Origin: Symbiodinium natans
Taxonomy: Eukaryota > Sar > Dinophyceae > Suessiales > Symbiodiniaceae
Direction of reading: 5' to 3'
Assembly: GCA_905221605.1 (NCBI GenBank)
Contig: CAJNDS010002246.1
Location: forward strand, 1,010,929 to 1,074,928
DNA length: 64,000 nt
Shown here one piece after another: positions 1 to 12,200 of the stretch; the first letter of the stretch is position 1; each line of letters opens with the position of its first letter. The notes beneath the pieces were generated by a model. The model worked only from the letters and a program-made list of their open reading frames with translations, did not search any database and was not told the DNA's origin. Made by a program: the position numbers and the translations under genes.

Positions 1-330
1 AATAGGAATTGTAATAGGAATAGTAATAGTAATCGTAATCGTAATAGTAATAGTAGCAGAGTAATGTAGTCATGGTCATAGTCATAGAAGTAGAAACAGA
101 AATAGTAGTAGTAAAACTAGTCGCAATAGTAGTCATGGTCATAGTCATAGAAATTGGAATAGTGCTAGTACTAGTACTAGTACTAGGAATAGTACTAGGA
201 ATAGTAAACGTAATAGGAATAGCAATAGTAATGGTAATAGTACAGTAATTGTACTAGCAATAGCAATAGGAATAGTAATTGGAATAGTACTCGTAATTAA
301 TAATAGACAAAGAAATAGTAATGGGGGGCT
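1..330. repeat. Interrupted AATAGT/GTAATA microsatellite
   Basis: Low-complexity stretch made of short words such as AATAGT, AATAGG and AATCGT in imperfect tandem. It carries no credible coding signal; the leucine/isoleucine-rich frame on the minus strand is a translation of the repeat. Confidence 0.8.
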
Positions 331-481
331 TGGTTTTGAGGCTGGGCAGTGGGTGGGGAGGCGGGCAGTGCGGGGGTGGGGGGGGGGGGAAAGGGGACAG
401 GGGGCGGGGCAAGGGGGTAAGAAGGCTTTTTGTTGACGCACTAAGGTTTCTTATCTTGTAAGTGGTAGGGTTGTGGGTTCA

Positions 482-2160
482 GGGTGAAGGCCCTAGTTTG
501 GGGGTACGTAGTGATAATTGCTATACCACTTCAAACCCCCGAAGCCCCGGACGCGGCCAGGGGCAGCCACCGCAGCATCAGCAGCCGCCACCTCTGCGGC
601 AGTGGGACTACCCCCAAGATCAATGGCAGGAGCGCACGGTACAGGGTTCAAATAGATGGCGGGCATGGAAGTAGAGAATCTAAAGCTGTCCAGATTTGTT
701 TTGCCATGTTTTTGGGCTGGGGATTTTGGTCGCCATGATCACCGACCAAGCGTTATGAAAACTCAAGCCCTTAAAAAAGCCTAAGTCTAATGTACGCCAT
801 GGGTCTAGCAAGGTAAAAACTGATTTGAAACACGACACGAAACACGTCAGCCGCGCTCCCAGAAACCCAAACTCCAACTCTGCAGGCACGCATGTATGCT
901 GCCATCAGTTTCGCTGATGGCGGATGGTGTTCGGGAACAAGTTCTCTCCTGCACGCTGCCCACGCCCTAAGCCAAAAACCGTTCAACGCCTTGACCGCAC
1001 AAGATGCTTGACATCGAGACCGCACGTATGGGGTGTGGGGTTTACCTTAGACCGCCGCCGAAACCGACAGTTTCAAGGTTTCTTGTCGTGTGCAAGGTAC
1101 ACGTTGTGGGTCCCTGTGGGGTTCAGGGTGAAGACCCTATTTTGGGTTACGTCGTCATAGTTGCTATACCACTTCAAACCCCCGAAGCCCCGGACGCGGC
1201 CAGGGGCAGCCACCGCAGCATCAGCAGCCGCCACCTCTGCGGCAATGGGACTACCCCCAAGATCAGTGGCAGGAGCGCATGATACAGGGTTCAAAGGGAT
1301 GGCGGGCATGGAAGTAGAGAATCTAAAGCTGTCCAGATTTGTTTTGCCATGTTTTTGGGGTTGGGTTTCTGGTCGCCATGATCACCGACCAAGCGTTATG
1401 AAAACTCAAGCCCTTGAAAAAGCCTAAGTCTAACGTACGCCATGGGTCTAGCAAGGTAGTTGTTCTGAGAAGACGCCGGTGTGGGAGTTGTCATACACAG
1501 TAAGCTTTCATGAAACACATCACGAAACACGTCAGCGGAGCACCCGAAAGCCTAAACCCCAAACAAGTTCCCTCCTGCTTACCCACGCCGCCCACGCTCC
1601 AAGCCCAGAACCCCCCAGAGGCTTGACATTGACACCGCACTTCAACATCCTTAGACCACCACGGAAAACCGGACATTTTCAAGGTTTCTTATCTTGTGTC
1701 AAAGGCAGGCTGAAGACCCTCTTAGGGGTACGTAGTCGTAGTTGCTATACCACTTCAAACCCCCGAAACCCCGGACGCGGCCAGGAGCAGCCACCGCAGC
1801 ATCAGCAGCCGCCACCTCTGCGGCAATGGGACTATCCCCAAGATCAGTGGCAGGAGCGCATGTGGAAGTAGAGAATCTAAAGCTGTCCGGATTTGTTTTG
1901 TCATCCTGGTCGCCATGATCACCGCCCAAGCTTTATGAAAGCTCAAGCGCTGAAGTTCGTCTGGAGTTTCATGGAGGTATGACTGTTGCAAGTACGGTAC
2001 ATGAATATCCGCAGTTGTAAAACATCTATATGTCCATGAACCTTCAAGAGCACATGACAGATTGCCCCTGAACGTGGCCAGGAACAGCCACCGCAGCATC
2101 AGCAGCCACCTCAGCAGCAGAACTGGGACTACCCCCAAGCTCAGTGGCAGGAGCGCGGCT
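482..2160 (+). repeat. Four tandem copies of a Q/P-rich, possibly exonic segment
   Basis: A block of about 80 bp occurs four times (starting near 561, 1204, 1784 and 2081). Copies 1-3 also share upstream sequence (GCTATACCACTTCAAACCCC) and downstream sequence. One + frame stays open in all copies and reads QPPQHQQPPPLRQWDYPQ, then DQWQER; copy 4 has diverged to QPPQQQNWDYPQ. Each block follows a GGCCAG trinucleotide context that could be a 3' splice site, so these may be duplicated exons of a gene lying partly outside the window. No family is recognised. Spacing shrinks from about 640 to 580 to 300 bp, so intervening parts were lost. Confidence 0.6.
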
Positions 2161-2340
2161 GTCGGTAGAAAAACACACGGGCAAAATCCAACGTGTGTGG
2201 GCCTTAGGGCTTCGAAGGGGTAAGTATACGGACGAAGGGAGCTTCTTCCACATTCCCTAAGCCCTGACGAAGAACCAGTAAGTTGCCGCTTTTCGAAGTT
2301 TTTGGGGGTTTAGGGTTTAGGGTTTAGGGTCTAGGCCCTC

Positions 2341-2420
2341 ATGAGCGTGTGGAGCTTCCAGGACGACGCCGACGACTTGGCGAAGTGGTACGACAACGAA
2401 GGACGGCGCCCGAAGCCCTT
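2341..2420 (+). CDS. Possible short exon, acidic peptide, unassigned
   Basis: Open + frame starting at an ATG (MSVWSFQDDADDLAKWYDNE) directly after a short TTTAGGG run and before an inverted-repeat element. Composition is like coding sequence (charged, no repeat signature), but there is no recognised domain and no supporting splice evidence. It could be a first exon or chance. Confidence 0.2.
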
Positions 2421-2540
2421 ATGTGGGGTGTTTACGAGAATAAGGGACCCCTGAGATTGACCCCCCAAAATAGTAGGATCCCCTTATCGAAAGGCCCCCA
2501 ATAAAAAGGCACCCCTAATATCGTTAACCCCCATATCATT
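2419..2540. repeat. Family B inverted-repeat element (introner-like)
   Basis: Contains GTTTACGA...AATAAGGG...AGTAGGATCCCCTTAT...CGTTAACCCCCATAT. Similar elements occur at about 10520, 11087, 14066, 53489, 55361, 59865 and 60850. Shared parts are a GGGGGTTT/AAACCCCC terminal inverted repeat and an internal GGATCCCCTTAT-type word. No protein is encoded. Confidence 0.6.
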
Positions 2541-2734
2541 GTTGTGGAAGTTCAAGTCAAGTTCTTTTGCAAGAAGCCCGATGAGTCATTGTTTTGCGCT
2601 GTCACGGTTTTGGCTCGTCGGGGACTTTTTGAAAACAAGGGTTTTCCCGAATGCACCTGCTCATCTGCTGGGTACTTGACAAAGGAGCTCAAATTAAGTA
2701 GGGGCTAACCTGTTGACACGGTAAGGTAAACCCT

Positions 2735-3215
2735 AATTGCACCCTAAGCCCCAAACTCTAAATCCTAAACCATTAAACCCTAAACTCGACGTGCTCCTGC
2801 ACACAAGAGATCTCATGTTTCGCACGGCCGCTGCTGCAAGCATATGAGAGAATATGAGAGAATGACAAGAGTCCCCTGGCAACGTGTTTTGCGGCAGCCA
2901 ACCATCAAAAAAGATCCCAAACCCCAAACCCCAAACCCCAAACCCCAAACCCCAAACCCCAAACCCCAAACCCCAAACCCCAAACCCCAAACCCCAAACC
3001 CCAAACCCTAAACTCCAAACCCCAAACCCTAAACCCTAAACCCTAAACCCTAAACCCTAAACCCTGAACCCTACAACTAAGGACTCCCTGAAACTGGGCA
3101 CTCTGAGTCTTCCTAAACCCTAAACCCAAAGGGGTTTAGGGTTCAGGGTCTAGGGTCTAGGGTTTAGGGTTTAGGGGATTTATGGTTAGGGTTTAGGGTT
3201 TAGGGTTCCTAACCT
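2735..3215. repeat. Telomere-type arrays, CCCTAAA/CCCCAAA then TTTAGGG
   Basis: CCCTAAA-type units from 2735, a homogeneous CCCCAAA run (about 2921-3003), then CCCTAAA to about 3127, turning abruptly into TTTAGGG units (3130-3215). The head-to-head switch makes a large potential hairpin. About 100 bp of unique sequence lies at 2805-2900. Confidence 0.9.
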
Positions 3216-3256
3216 GAGGGTTCCCCCTGATATGGAGTTCGCCTTCTTCGTGCAAG

Positions 3257-3318
3257 GCGGCGCGTGGCTACTCCAATCTGCGTGGCATGAGGACCTGCAT
3301 CTCCGCAGCAGGGTTCTC
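3257..3318 (+). CDS. Possible adenylation-domain exon (A6 region)
   Basis: Following GTGCAAG, the + frame reads AARGYSNLRGMRTCIS. The ARGY core matches the A6 motif of adenylation enzymes (G.GVARGY), and it lies upstream of the stronger A7 and A8 exons in the right order. The AAG acceptor matches acceptors inferred in the ankyrin gene. The match is short, so this is inference; A1-A5 were not found upstream. Confidence 0.3.
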
Positions 3319-3329
3319 TCTGGAGGGGG

Positions 3330-5200
3330 ACGATGTGGATACTTAAAAGGGTCTAGGGTTTTGGGTTTAGGGTTTAGGGTTTAGTAGGTACGGTAATTGG
3401 AGAGGCGTCCTTGCTATACTAGCTACAGTCAAGTAGATACTGGCCCCGAGAAAAGTGCTTCTGACCGTTTGCGTGTAGTTCTCGCAGGTTACATGTCGGG
3501 CTGCTGCCTTATTGCTTCGGTGGGTTCTTGTCACCCTCTGCGTGTTATCGACCCACTCTTCTCATGAGCCTTGAACCCGAGCTCTGAACCAGCCATGACC
3601 ATCAACCTTACAGTGGAGCTTCTGGGCAGTTGCATTTGCATAGGAAGCAGCGGAACTAACATTAGGCATCGTTTGAGGTTTAGGGTTTTAAGGGGTAAGC
3701 AGGGTTATTAAAGCGCTCCGAATGAGGTGAATGCATTTATCCTGTAAGTACAAATAGGCAGCCCTGGCCCCAAGCCCTCGACTCCGAATCCTAAACCCTA
3801 GACCCTAAACCCTAAACCCTAAACCCTAAACCCCAAACCCTAAACCCTAAACCCTAAACCCAGGGTTTAGTTCTATAGGCTTAAAGCCTAAGCCTCTCGG
3901 TTTGCTGTGCCGGTTTGAGGGACGGGGCCTAAGGCTTCCGCGGGGCTTAGAGTTTAGGGCTTAGCTTCCACCAGGCACCCCTTCTAGAATCGGCCTACAA
4001 CATCGAAGCTGAAGTGAGTGGCCTTTGGCCATTTTGGGGCAGAACAATCCCTGCATATTGGTTGGCTCCTGGAAGGACGCTCGACACGTAGGAAGCCTCA
4101 AGCCTGAGCCCCAAACCCTAAACCTGAACCCTGGAGTCCTTAGCATCCCTCATCCTTGCTGCCGTAGTGTAGGGTTTGGGGTGTAGGGTTTAGGGTTTGG
4201 GGTGTAGGGTTTAGGGTTTACGGTTTATATAGGGTTTAGGGTTTAGGGTTTGGGGTCTGGGGTTTAGGGTTTATCAAACCCTAGTTCTCGAGTTCTCGAA
4301 CCTCAAAGACTGCCCTCGGCAGGACCCGCAGCAGTCCGATTGGAGCAGGCATGGTTCAGGGGTCTTCTTGAGTGCAATCTGGGGTCCAGATCCCACGGGT
4401 TTAGATCCTCATCTTTCGTTTGTCTGTTTTGGGCTCTAAACACAGAAGTCTTCGTTTGTCGTGGTCGTTTTTTTTGGTGTTTTTTCTTTGTCATTTTTTT
4501 GGTCTTTTTCTGTCTTGATATGTCTTCATTTGTTTTTGTGCTTGGATGAAGCCAGATACATAGCTTAAACGGGTTCAGTCAGCGCACGGACGTTGCATGA
4601 GCTATACCCAAAGCTCTTGGAATGCCAAGACATTTGGCATCCTGGGCAATGGTATGAACGTGACTCCGGAATCGATCAGATTGCTGGCTGAGGAATTGGG
4701 CTGGCAGGATACTTGGATGACTGTCGAAGTCACTACGTTCGCCAAGAGGAAAGCCCAAGCCAAGGCTTCCCCAGAGCAATTTGTTTTCTTCCCCCCCCCC
4801 CCCCAACAAAAACAAACCAAAGAGGATAAAGAGTTTTAGAGCCTAGGGTTTAGGAGGGGGCCCTAAACCTTAAACCCTAAGCCCTACATTGCCTCCAACG
4901 ACCGTTCTACCCACCCTCCACAGATAAGAAACGTTTCATGTTACAATGACACACGGAAAAAACCCGTCACAGATCTCAACGAGTATTCACAGTCAGCGTT
5001 CTGTATTTCAGCAGCAGGGGGACTGGCCTCTTGATCGGACAATAGGCAACGGGGCGCCTCTTCTTTTTTGTTGCCGCCGAGCGACAGACTGAGGGGCTTC
5101 TAGGGGTTTGGGGCCTTCCAGGGGTTTTCAGGGTTTTTGTTCGAGCTTGATCCCCCCGGAGCCCCCCCGTCGCTTCAAACCCTAAACCCTAAAGCCCGAG
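3330..5200. other. Repeat-rich stretch, no assigned gene
   Basis: Telomere-type runs at 3345-3385 (TTTAGGG), 3780-3862 (CCCTAAA), 4165-4275 (TTTAGGG with TTTGGGG and GTAGGG variants) and 4860-4890. Between them are unique islands of 100-300 bp. The frame at 4597-4839 (beginning MSYTQSSWNAKTFGILGNG) is open and not repeat-derived but ends in a poly-C tract and is not recognised. T-rich tracts near 4465-4530 could be polypyrimidine tracts. Confidence 0.5.
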
Positions 5201-5665
5201 CCCTCAACCATAAACCCGAAACCCTAAACCCTTAAACACCTAAACCCCTAAACCACTAAGCCCCGAAACCTAAACCCCTAAACCCCTAAACCCCTAAGCC
5301 CCTAAGCCCCTAAACCCCTAAACCCCTAAACCCCTAAACCCCTAAACCCCTAAACCCCTAAACCCCTAAACCCCTAAACCCCTAAACCCCTAACCCCCCT
5401 AAACCCCTAACCCCCCTAAACCCCTAAACCCCTAAACCCCTAAACCCCTAAACCCCTAAACCCCTACCCCTAAACCCCTAAACCCCTAAACCCCCTATAC
5501 CCCCTAAAAAACCCCCTAAACCCCCTAAGCCCCTAAATCCCTAAGCCCCTAAACCCCTAAACCCCTAAACCCCTAAACCCCTAAACCCCCTAAGCCCCTA
5601 AATCCCTAAGCCCCTAAACCCCTAAACTCCTACACCCCCTAAACCCCTAAACCCCCTACGTAAAA
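5170..5665. repeat. CCCCTAAA octamer array
   Basis: About 430 bp of nearly uniform 8-bp CCCCTAAA units with scattered CCCCTAAG and CCCCCTAA variants. It is an octamer version of the 7-bp telomere-type repeat; the complementary TTTAGGGG version occupies 31441-32240. Confidence 0.95.
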
Positions 5666-5669
5666 CCGC

Positions 5670-6215
5670 CAAAGCCGCGAAGGTCGACCGTCGTGTGGCA
5701 GTGAACCGGCGAGGCCGACGAAAAGCACCCTGAAGCGGGCGAAAAAGGACCAGCCAAGGGAAGTCGCGCAGCAAGCGAAGCTCCCCGCAAGAGCACCACC
5801 GCCTAGTTCTTTCTTTCCCACTAAGTAGTTTGAAACGCTAGACCTTGACTACTAATTGCGTAAGAACCCCGGAAAAACAGACAGGTTCTTCCTGGTTCTA
5901 AAGCAAATAGTAGTTGAAGCCAAGCCATGATCCCCAACAACGAGTTCGTGCTCTTTGGATTGTTGTCGGGGAAGGAAGGGTGTTTCAGGCTGAACCATAC
6001 AATGGTGTACATCTTCCACCCTAAACCCTAAACCCTAAACCCTAAACCCTAAACCCTAAAAATTATGTGGACCCCAGACCCCACTCTGGTGCTGAACTAG
6101 AAGGCAGGGTTTTGCTTTATCAGGGGTTGATCTGTAAATGCAGTCTCCATCTGCCCTATAGTCAATGACTATGCTCTACGCTTAATATGTCATTGAGATG
6201 TATGTGTTACGCACG
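5670..6215. other. Unique sequence with a short CCCTAAA run
   Basis: About 330 bp of unique sequence, a CCCTAAA run at 6018-6060, then unique sequence to the A7 exon. Open frames on the minus strand (5639-5821, 5821-6012) are not supported by any motif. Presumed intron of the adenylation-domain gene. Confidence 0.4.
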
Positions 6216-6216
6216 C

Positions 6217-9200
6217 CTCCCGATTCCAGGGATGCAATCCCGAGGTGGAGACCTGGTGCGTGGGCTGCCGCGAGCCCAGAAAGCCCTACGACCTACGAAA
6301 CCCAAAACCTTGTAACCCTGAAGCCTTAAAATCCCTAGAGACCTGCAGAAATCCCTAGAGACCTACATAACACCTCAGAGCTCGAACGACCTATAGATCC
6401 CTCCCCCCCAGAATGAGAAGGGGGAATGAGGGAGAGGGTTGAAGCAACTTTTGCACTTTGGGCTTCACGGCGCGTCAGAACCTAATATCGGGGCCTGAAT
6501 ACTTAGAATAGGGTTTTGGGGGGTGGGGGGTTATTATAGTATATTTAAACCGGGACCATAAGGGAATATAATTATAGTATATTTAAAAGGGACCGTAAGG
6601 GAATACTACCAGTAATTATTCAATTCCGGCCCCTGTGTCATCCTAAAACCCCCCCAAGTCCGAGACCTTAAGCCTAAACCCTGCAGACCCTAAACCTTAG
6701 GGTTTAGGGTTAGGGTTTTAGGGTTTAGGGTTTTAGGGTTTAGGGTTTAGGTTTAGGGTTTAGGGTTTAGGGTTTAGGGTTTAGGCTTTAGGGTTTAGGG
6801 TTTAGGGTTTAGGGTTTAAGGTTCCTCCTCCCAAGCCCCAGGCCGGGCGGAGACATGCAGCTGCTTGGGAGGAAAGACCACCAGGCACGCGGTTTTGCTG
6901 TAAAGAATGAAATTCTAGGGTGTTTTAATTAGGGCTTGAGGTTTATGAGGATCATAGGGTGCAGGGAGTTTAACGGTTTAAGGCTCAGAGAATAAGGATG
7001 TTTTTGGGTTCGTTGTGTTGAGTATGCTTTGGGGCTGTTCAGGCCTGTGGCTCTTCGTCGTCAGGCCACGAGCGAGCCCTAGAAGCCTTCATTTTTGCAC
7101 TGCAAGCCCTCAGCCCCTCGGAAAAACGCTAACCGTAGCCCGTAGCCGTACCCCTCAGACCCCTATAAACCCTAAACCCTAAAATCTTGAGCCCTTCCTT
7201 AGAAGCCCTATGGCATCCCTGTGGAACCCTGAAACCCCACAATCCCCTCAAGCCCGAAGGCCCCGGGCCCAAGAGCCTGCACCCTGTATCCCTAAACCCT
7301 ACACCCTAAACCTTAAAGCCTAAAGCCCCAATCCCCAATAGAACCTAAACCCTAAACCCTAAACCCTAAACCCGCAGCCCCTAAAACCTCAAACCCTAAA
7401 CCCTAAACCCTAAACCCTAAATCCTAAACCCTAAACCCTAAACCCTAAACCTCCCCTCCAATGTGCGTCGCAGGTGAAGGTCCGCGGCCATCGAATTGAG
7501 CTCGGCGAGGTGCATCGTTCGCTGTTTGTTTTTGTTTGGGCGGGGGGGGGGGGGGGTTGGTTTAGGGTTGAAGGGTTTAGGGTTTAGGGTTTTGGGTTTC
7601 ATGTTCAGGGGGGGGAGGGGGGGGTGGGCGGTTCAGCACCAAGGAGGATTTAAGCCCCCGGCGATTTAACAAGAGCACGCGGCTGCAAACCCTTAAGCCC
7701 TGTCAACATCGAATTCCCTTGCACCCTAAACCCTCAACCATGAAAAGATCCCTAAGCCCTAAACCCTAAGCCCTAAACCCTAAACCCTAAACCCTAAAGC
7801 CCCAGAACCCTAAGCATGAAGCCCTCAGTCCCTAAACCCTAAACCCTCTCTACCATATATATATATATATATATACATGTACATATATTTATATAAAGCT
7901 TAGTTGAATTTCCGAGTTTGGCCGCTTTATTTTCCGAATTTGGCCGCTTTGTTTTCCGAATTTGGCCGCTTTGTTTTCCGAATTTGGTCGCTTGTTTTTT
8001 CTCCGAATTTGGCCGCTTTTGGGCTTTCTCAATTTGGCCTTTTTTTTCCGAATTTGGCCGCCTTATTTTCCGAATTTGGCCGCTTCATTTTCCGAAGTTG
8101 GCCGTTTTTTGCTTTCTCACTGTCGTGGGATTCTCTGGGTAGGTGGGTGTTATATCAGAGCCGTAAATAAACCTTTACCATAAAACTGCTCGACCCGGAG
8201 TGCTGAACCCTAAACCCTAAACACTAGGCCCTAAACCCCTAAATCCCTAAATCCCTAAACCCCTAAACCTCTAAACCTCTAAACCCCCTAAGCTAGAGCT
8301 TCCTTTGCTGAAGATCGAACTTGGGGACCTTGGACCCTGAGACCCCTGAGCCTCTGTCGAGAAAACTCTTGGGGTGGCAGAAGGTCTTGTCGCTGCAAAG
8401 CCTCAGAGTCAGCCTTAAACCCTCAACCCTAAACACTAAACCCTAAACCCTAAGCCGCAAGCGTCAGGTTGATAAGGTGGTAGGCTTTGAACCACACTGA
8501 CGCGCTTTGAAAGGACCTTCAAAAGATCTGGCTCTTGCAAAAACGAAGCGACAGGTCGTATAGCCAGACAGGCGGCCACATACGTCTGCAGGATCCGTGT
8601 TCAAGTCAAAGGAGGGTTCAGGGTTTAGGGTCTGGGGTTTAGGGTTTAGGGTTTAGGGTTTAGGGTGTCGTGGCACCAACCAACTCTTGAGACTGTGAGG
8701 TTGAACACTGGCTGCTGACTGCAGCGGGGCAGCTTGTAGTGGCCCCAGCCAATGCGCTTTTCCGGCTTTGGGGGTTGCTGGGTTAACCGGATGTAGGGTT
8801 TAGGGTTTAGGGTTTAGGGTGTAGGGTTTAGGGTGTAGGGTGTAGGGTGTAGGGTTTCAGGTGTTGAGGGCTGACTGGCCCCCTTTGAGCCCTTGCCGGG
8901 CTCAAGTGATCGAATCTTCAGCGCGTTTCAAGGTCAACTTTTGCGGGTAAGAGCTCAGCGGGTTTCAGGATGCGGCATTTGGTAGTTGATTGTTGCGACC
9001 CCACCTGAAGAAAGTCAGCAGCCCCGAACCAGCAGCAGGGTTTAGGGTTTAGGTCTCATGGTTTTTCCTGAAGTTGAGGCAGTTCCTCTGTTTTGAGAGT
9101 TGAGGTTCAGAGGAGTCCGCTTGTTCTTTCCGAGTTTCGTGGTCTAGGGCCTGGCGTTTAAGTTGAGCATGTCGGTGGAAAGCCCTTCAGCCCGATGCTC

Positions 9201-12200
9201 TAAACCTGAAACCCCCAAAGCCTCAGTCGGAGCTGCCTTTGTCTCGCCAGATTTCTTGGAGCATATGGAGGCAGCAGAGAATACGAATCTGTCCAGCAAG
9301 ACTATGTCTTTGGCAAAAGAGAAAAAGCATCCTCCAAGTAGAGCCCACATGTTTGGTACCCTGTGCTTCTCTTGGGCCACTTATAGGAAAGCCTAAACCC
9401 CACACCCTAAACCTAGTAGTAAGGTTCCCTTATAAACCCCTTTAAGCAAAAAGGGGCACCCTTTTTAAGCCTAGGTTACTGGGCAGCCTAGAAACATCCC
9501 TACGTCCTATAATGTCTATCAAGGCATCTGCCTTTCAATTCGGGGTCTCGGGTAGGTCTCGAGCGTGGCCACCGTCTGCCTGGCGGGGTGCCTGGTGGCC
9601 TACTGCGTGCCCGGGGGCCCGAGCTGTGGTTGTGGGCTTAGGACCTATAGGGCCTAAGCCCCAAAAGTTGAGGATGGTCTCAGCTCCCTTGTTCGGACCC
9701 TCAAAGATTTTTGGTTTGATTCTTACTCAAAAAGCAACTAGGTCCTACATGCTTGCTAGCTGGGTGTACATTTTTGGGTGCCTTGTGCTACCTCAACCCT
9801 CACACTGGCAATGCGGGGGCTGCGTTGATCTCACTTTGTTGGTGGGACTTGGCAGTTTGAGCGCCGTGAAAGTATGAAGCGCAGCGGGTCTGGCAGAATG
9901 AAGAACAACTGAGCACACCACACACCTTGACCCCCCCAGACCCTTGTAACCCTAAACCCTAAACCCCAAACCCCCTTGTCCACATCGAACATGCGGTCTG
10001 AGCAAGTAGTTCACAGAGTCTCTCGCAAGTCATGTGGCGGTAACTCAAAATCTAGGGTTAAGGGTTTAGGGCTTAGATACCCTGCTGTCTATCACAAGTT
10101 CCTCACGAAGAGCTCTCCCAAAAGGGTCTCAGGATTTCGGAACTGCACAACGCGCGACCTGGCAGACAAGAAAGTGCCTTCTTGGATGTGCATGGGTAGT
10201 TGTAACAATAATACTAGTAGCAATAGTATGAATAGTAGTCATAATGATAATAATAATAGCAATAAGACAAATAATAATGATAATAATAATAATAGTAATA
10301 ATAATAATAATAATAGCGAGAAGAATAATGATAATAATAATAATAATGAACTCCAGTATGGCTTGGTTACAACTTTCATCTTTCTGGATCTTGGGCTTGG
10401 CTGTCTTTGTGTATATTTTACTGGCAGATGATGTCATCGCTTCTTAGCCTCTCAAAACAAGGTGCGGGTTGTTTAGGGTTTAGGGTTTAGGGTTTAGGGT
10501 TTAGGGTTTAGGGCTACCTTTTTGGGGTCCTTCTGATAAGGGGATCCCACTATCTGGGGGTCTATATTAGGGGTCCCCTATTTTCGTTCCCCCTCCCAAG
10601 TCTCCAAACGATCCTTGCAAAATGAAAGCTTGCCTCGCAACCCGAGACCCGAGACCCCGCCGTCTAGAGCCCTTACAAATGCTTCATACCGCAAACACCC
10701 TCAACCCGCAAACTCCAAACCCTAAACCCTAAACCCTAAACCCCGAAACCCCTAACCCCTAACCCCTAAACCCTAAACCCGAAACCCCGAAACCCCTAAA
10801 CCCTAAACCCTAAACCCTAAACCCTAAACCCTAAACCCTAAACCCTAAACCCTAAACCCTAAACCCTAAACCCCCAAACCCCTAAACCCCTAAACCCTTG
10901 CAGAGACCTAGGCCCACGCCAGCCCTGTCCGCAGAGCTCAGTGGTGCCTCGGCAGCTGCAAATCTCCGCCGGGGGCCGCAGCGCGGGACGTCTTGGGGCT
11001 TAGGGCTGAAGGTTTTAGGGGTTTAGGGTTTAGGGTTTAGGTCTTAGGGCCTTTAACCTTTCTTGGGTATGATCTTAAGCTCGTAGGTCATATGGGTGTT
11101 TACGAAAATAAGGGCTCCCTAACCTAGACCACCAAATCGTAGATTGCCTTATAGTAAGGACCCCAATACCTACATGGGCTATTATACCCTATGACCAGTA
11201 AAAAGGCCCTTTATAGGGTTGCTTAGGGGATTATAAGGCCTAGTAGCCCATGCTGGTAAGGTACCCCTAAACCCTGAACCGGAAAAATTCTAAACCCTAA
11301 ACACTAATCCCCAAAACCTAAACCTTAAACCCTAAACCCTAAACCCCAAACCCCAAACCCTACACCCTAAACCCCTTATCTCGGAAACCACCATATCTTC
11401 TTGGCGCTTTGAGGGTTTTGGGTGCTGAAAGTTTAGGGCTTCATCTTGTGGAGCTTCAGGTTTAGGGGTTTAGGGTTTAGGGTTTAGGGTTTAGGGTTTA
11501 GGGTTTAGATTTTAGGGTTTAGGGCAGTTTAGGGTTTAGGGTTCGGAGGGTAGGGGGTGGGATTTTGAAGCTTGATTTTGAGCTGGGGATGGGAATTGCG
11601 GGCTGGGTTAGGGTTTAGGGTTAAATTTGGGGTTTCAGGTTGAGGTTGTACATGTGGTTCCATTTAGCTTGACTTCGAATAGTGGAGTCGAACTAGGGTC
11701 CTGGACCCAAGCCCTACACACCTGCTGGCAACTCCACACGCCCTCCCGCTTGAGCGGGCTCAGGCGACGTGCTGCGTTTTCTGTCTGACAAGAAGGCGCC
11801 GGGGGGCGAAAGCCTAAACACGAAACCCGGCTAGTCGAAGCTCAAGGAACAACATATAGGCGTGTACTAATACGTGTTTCTTGTCGCCACAAACAAGAAC
11901 GTTGTGAGTACACATCTACATTGTGTGTGCTCTGGGTTTAGTTGGCAGAAAGGTTCGAGGTGGCGAGGTGGCCGTAAACTACTCCTCCCCCCCCCCTGCC
12001 CCATCCCCAGTCGCCAAACTCTGACCCGCAACCCCAGAACCCTCCTCTACATTGGTTGGTCCACAGGCCAAGCCCTACAGGGTTCGGGATTCGGGAACAT
12101 AGTTTAAGGCATGGTTTGCGCGGAGTCGAGGGGTAAACCCTAACTACCAACACCCTAAACCTCTACAGCTCCAAACCCCAAAACCCCGAAAAACCCTTCT

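Noticed and set aside
2733-3004. GLGFGVWGLGFGVW-type minus frames (also 14292-14693)
   Set aside because: Translation of CCCCAAA arrays.
4030-4055. Relict dinoflagellate spliced leader (GGCCATTTTGGGGCAG)
   Set aside because: Only GCCATTTTGG matches, the TCAAG end is absent and no coding exon follows. Too short to claim.
9976-10431. 151-codon frame with asparagine run
   Set aside because: The run comes from an AAT microsatellite; flanks match nothing and contain a telomere-type unit.
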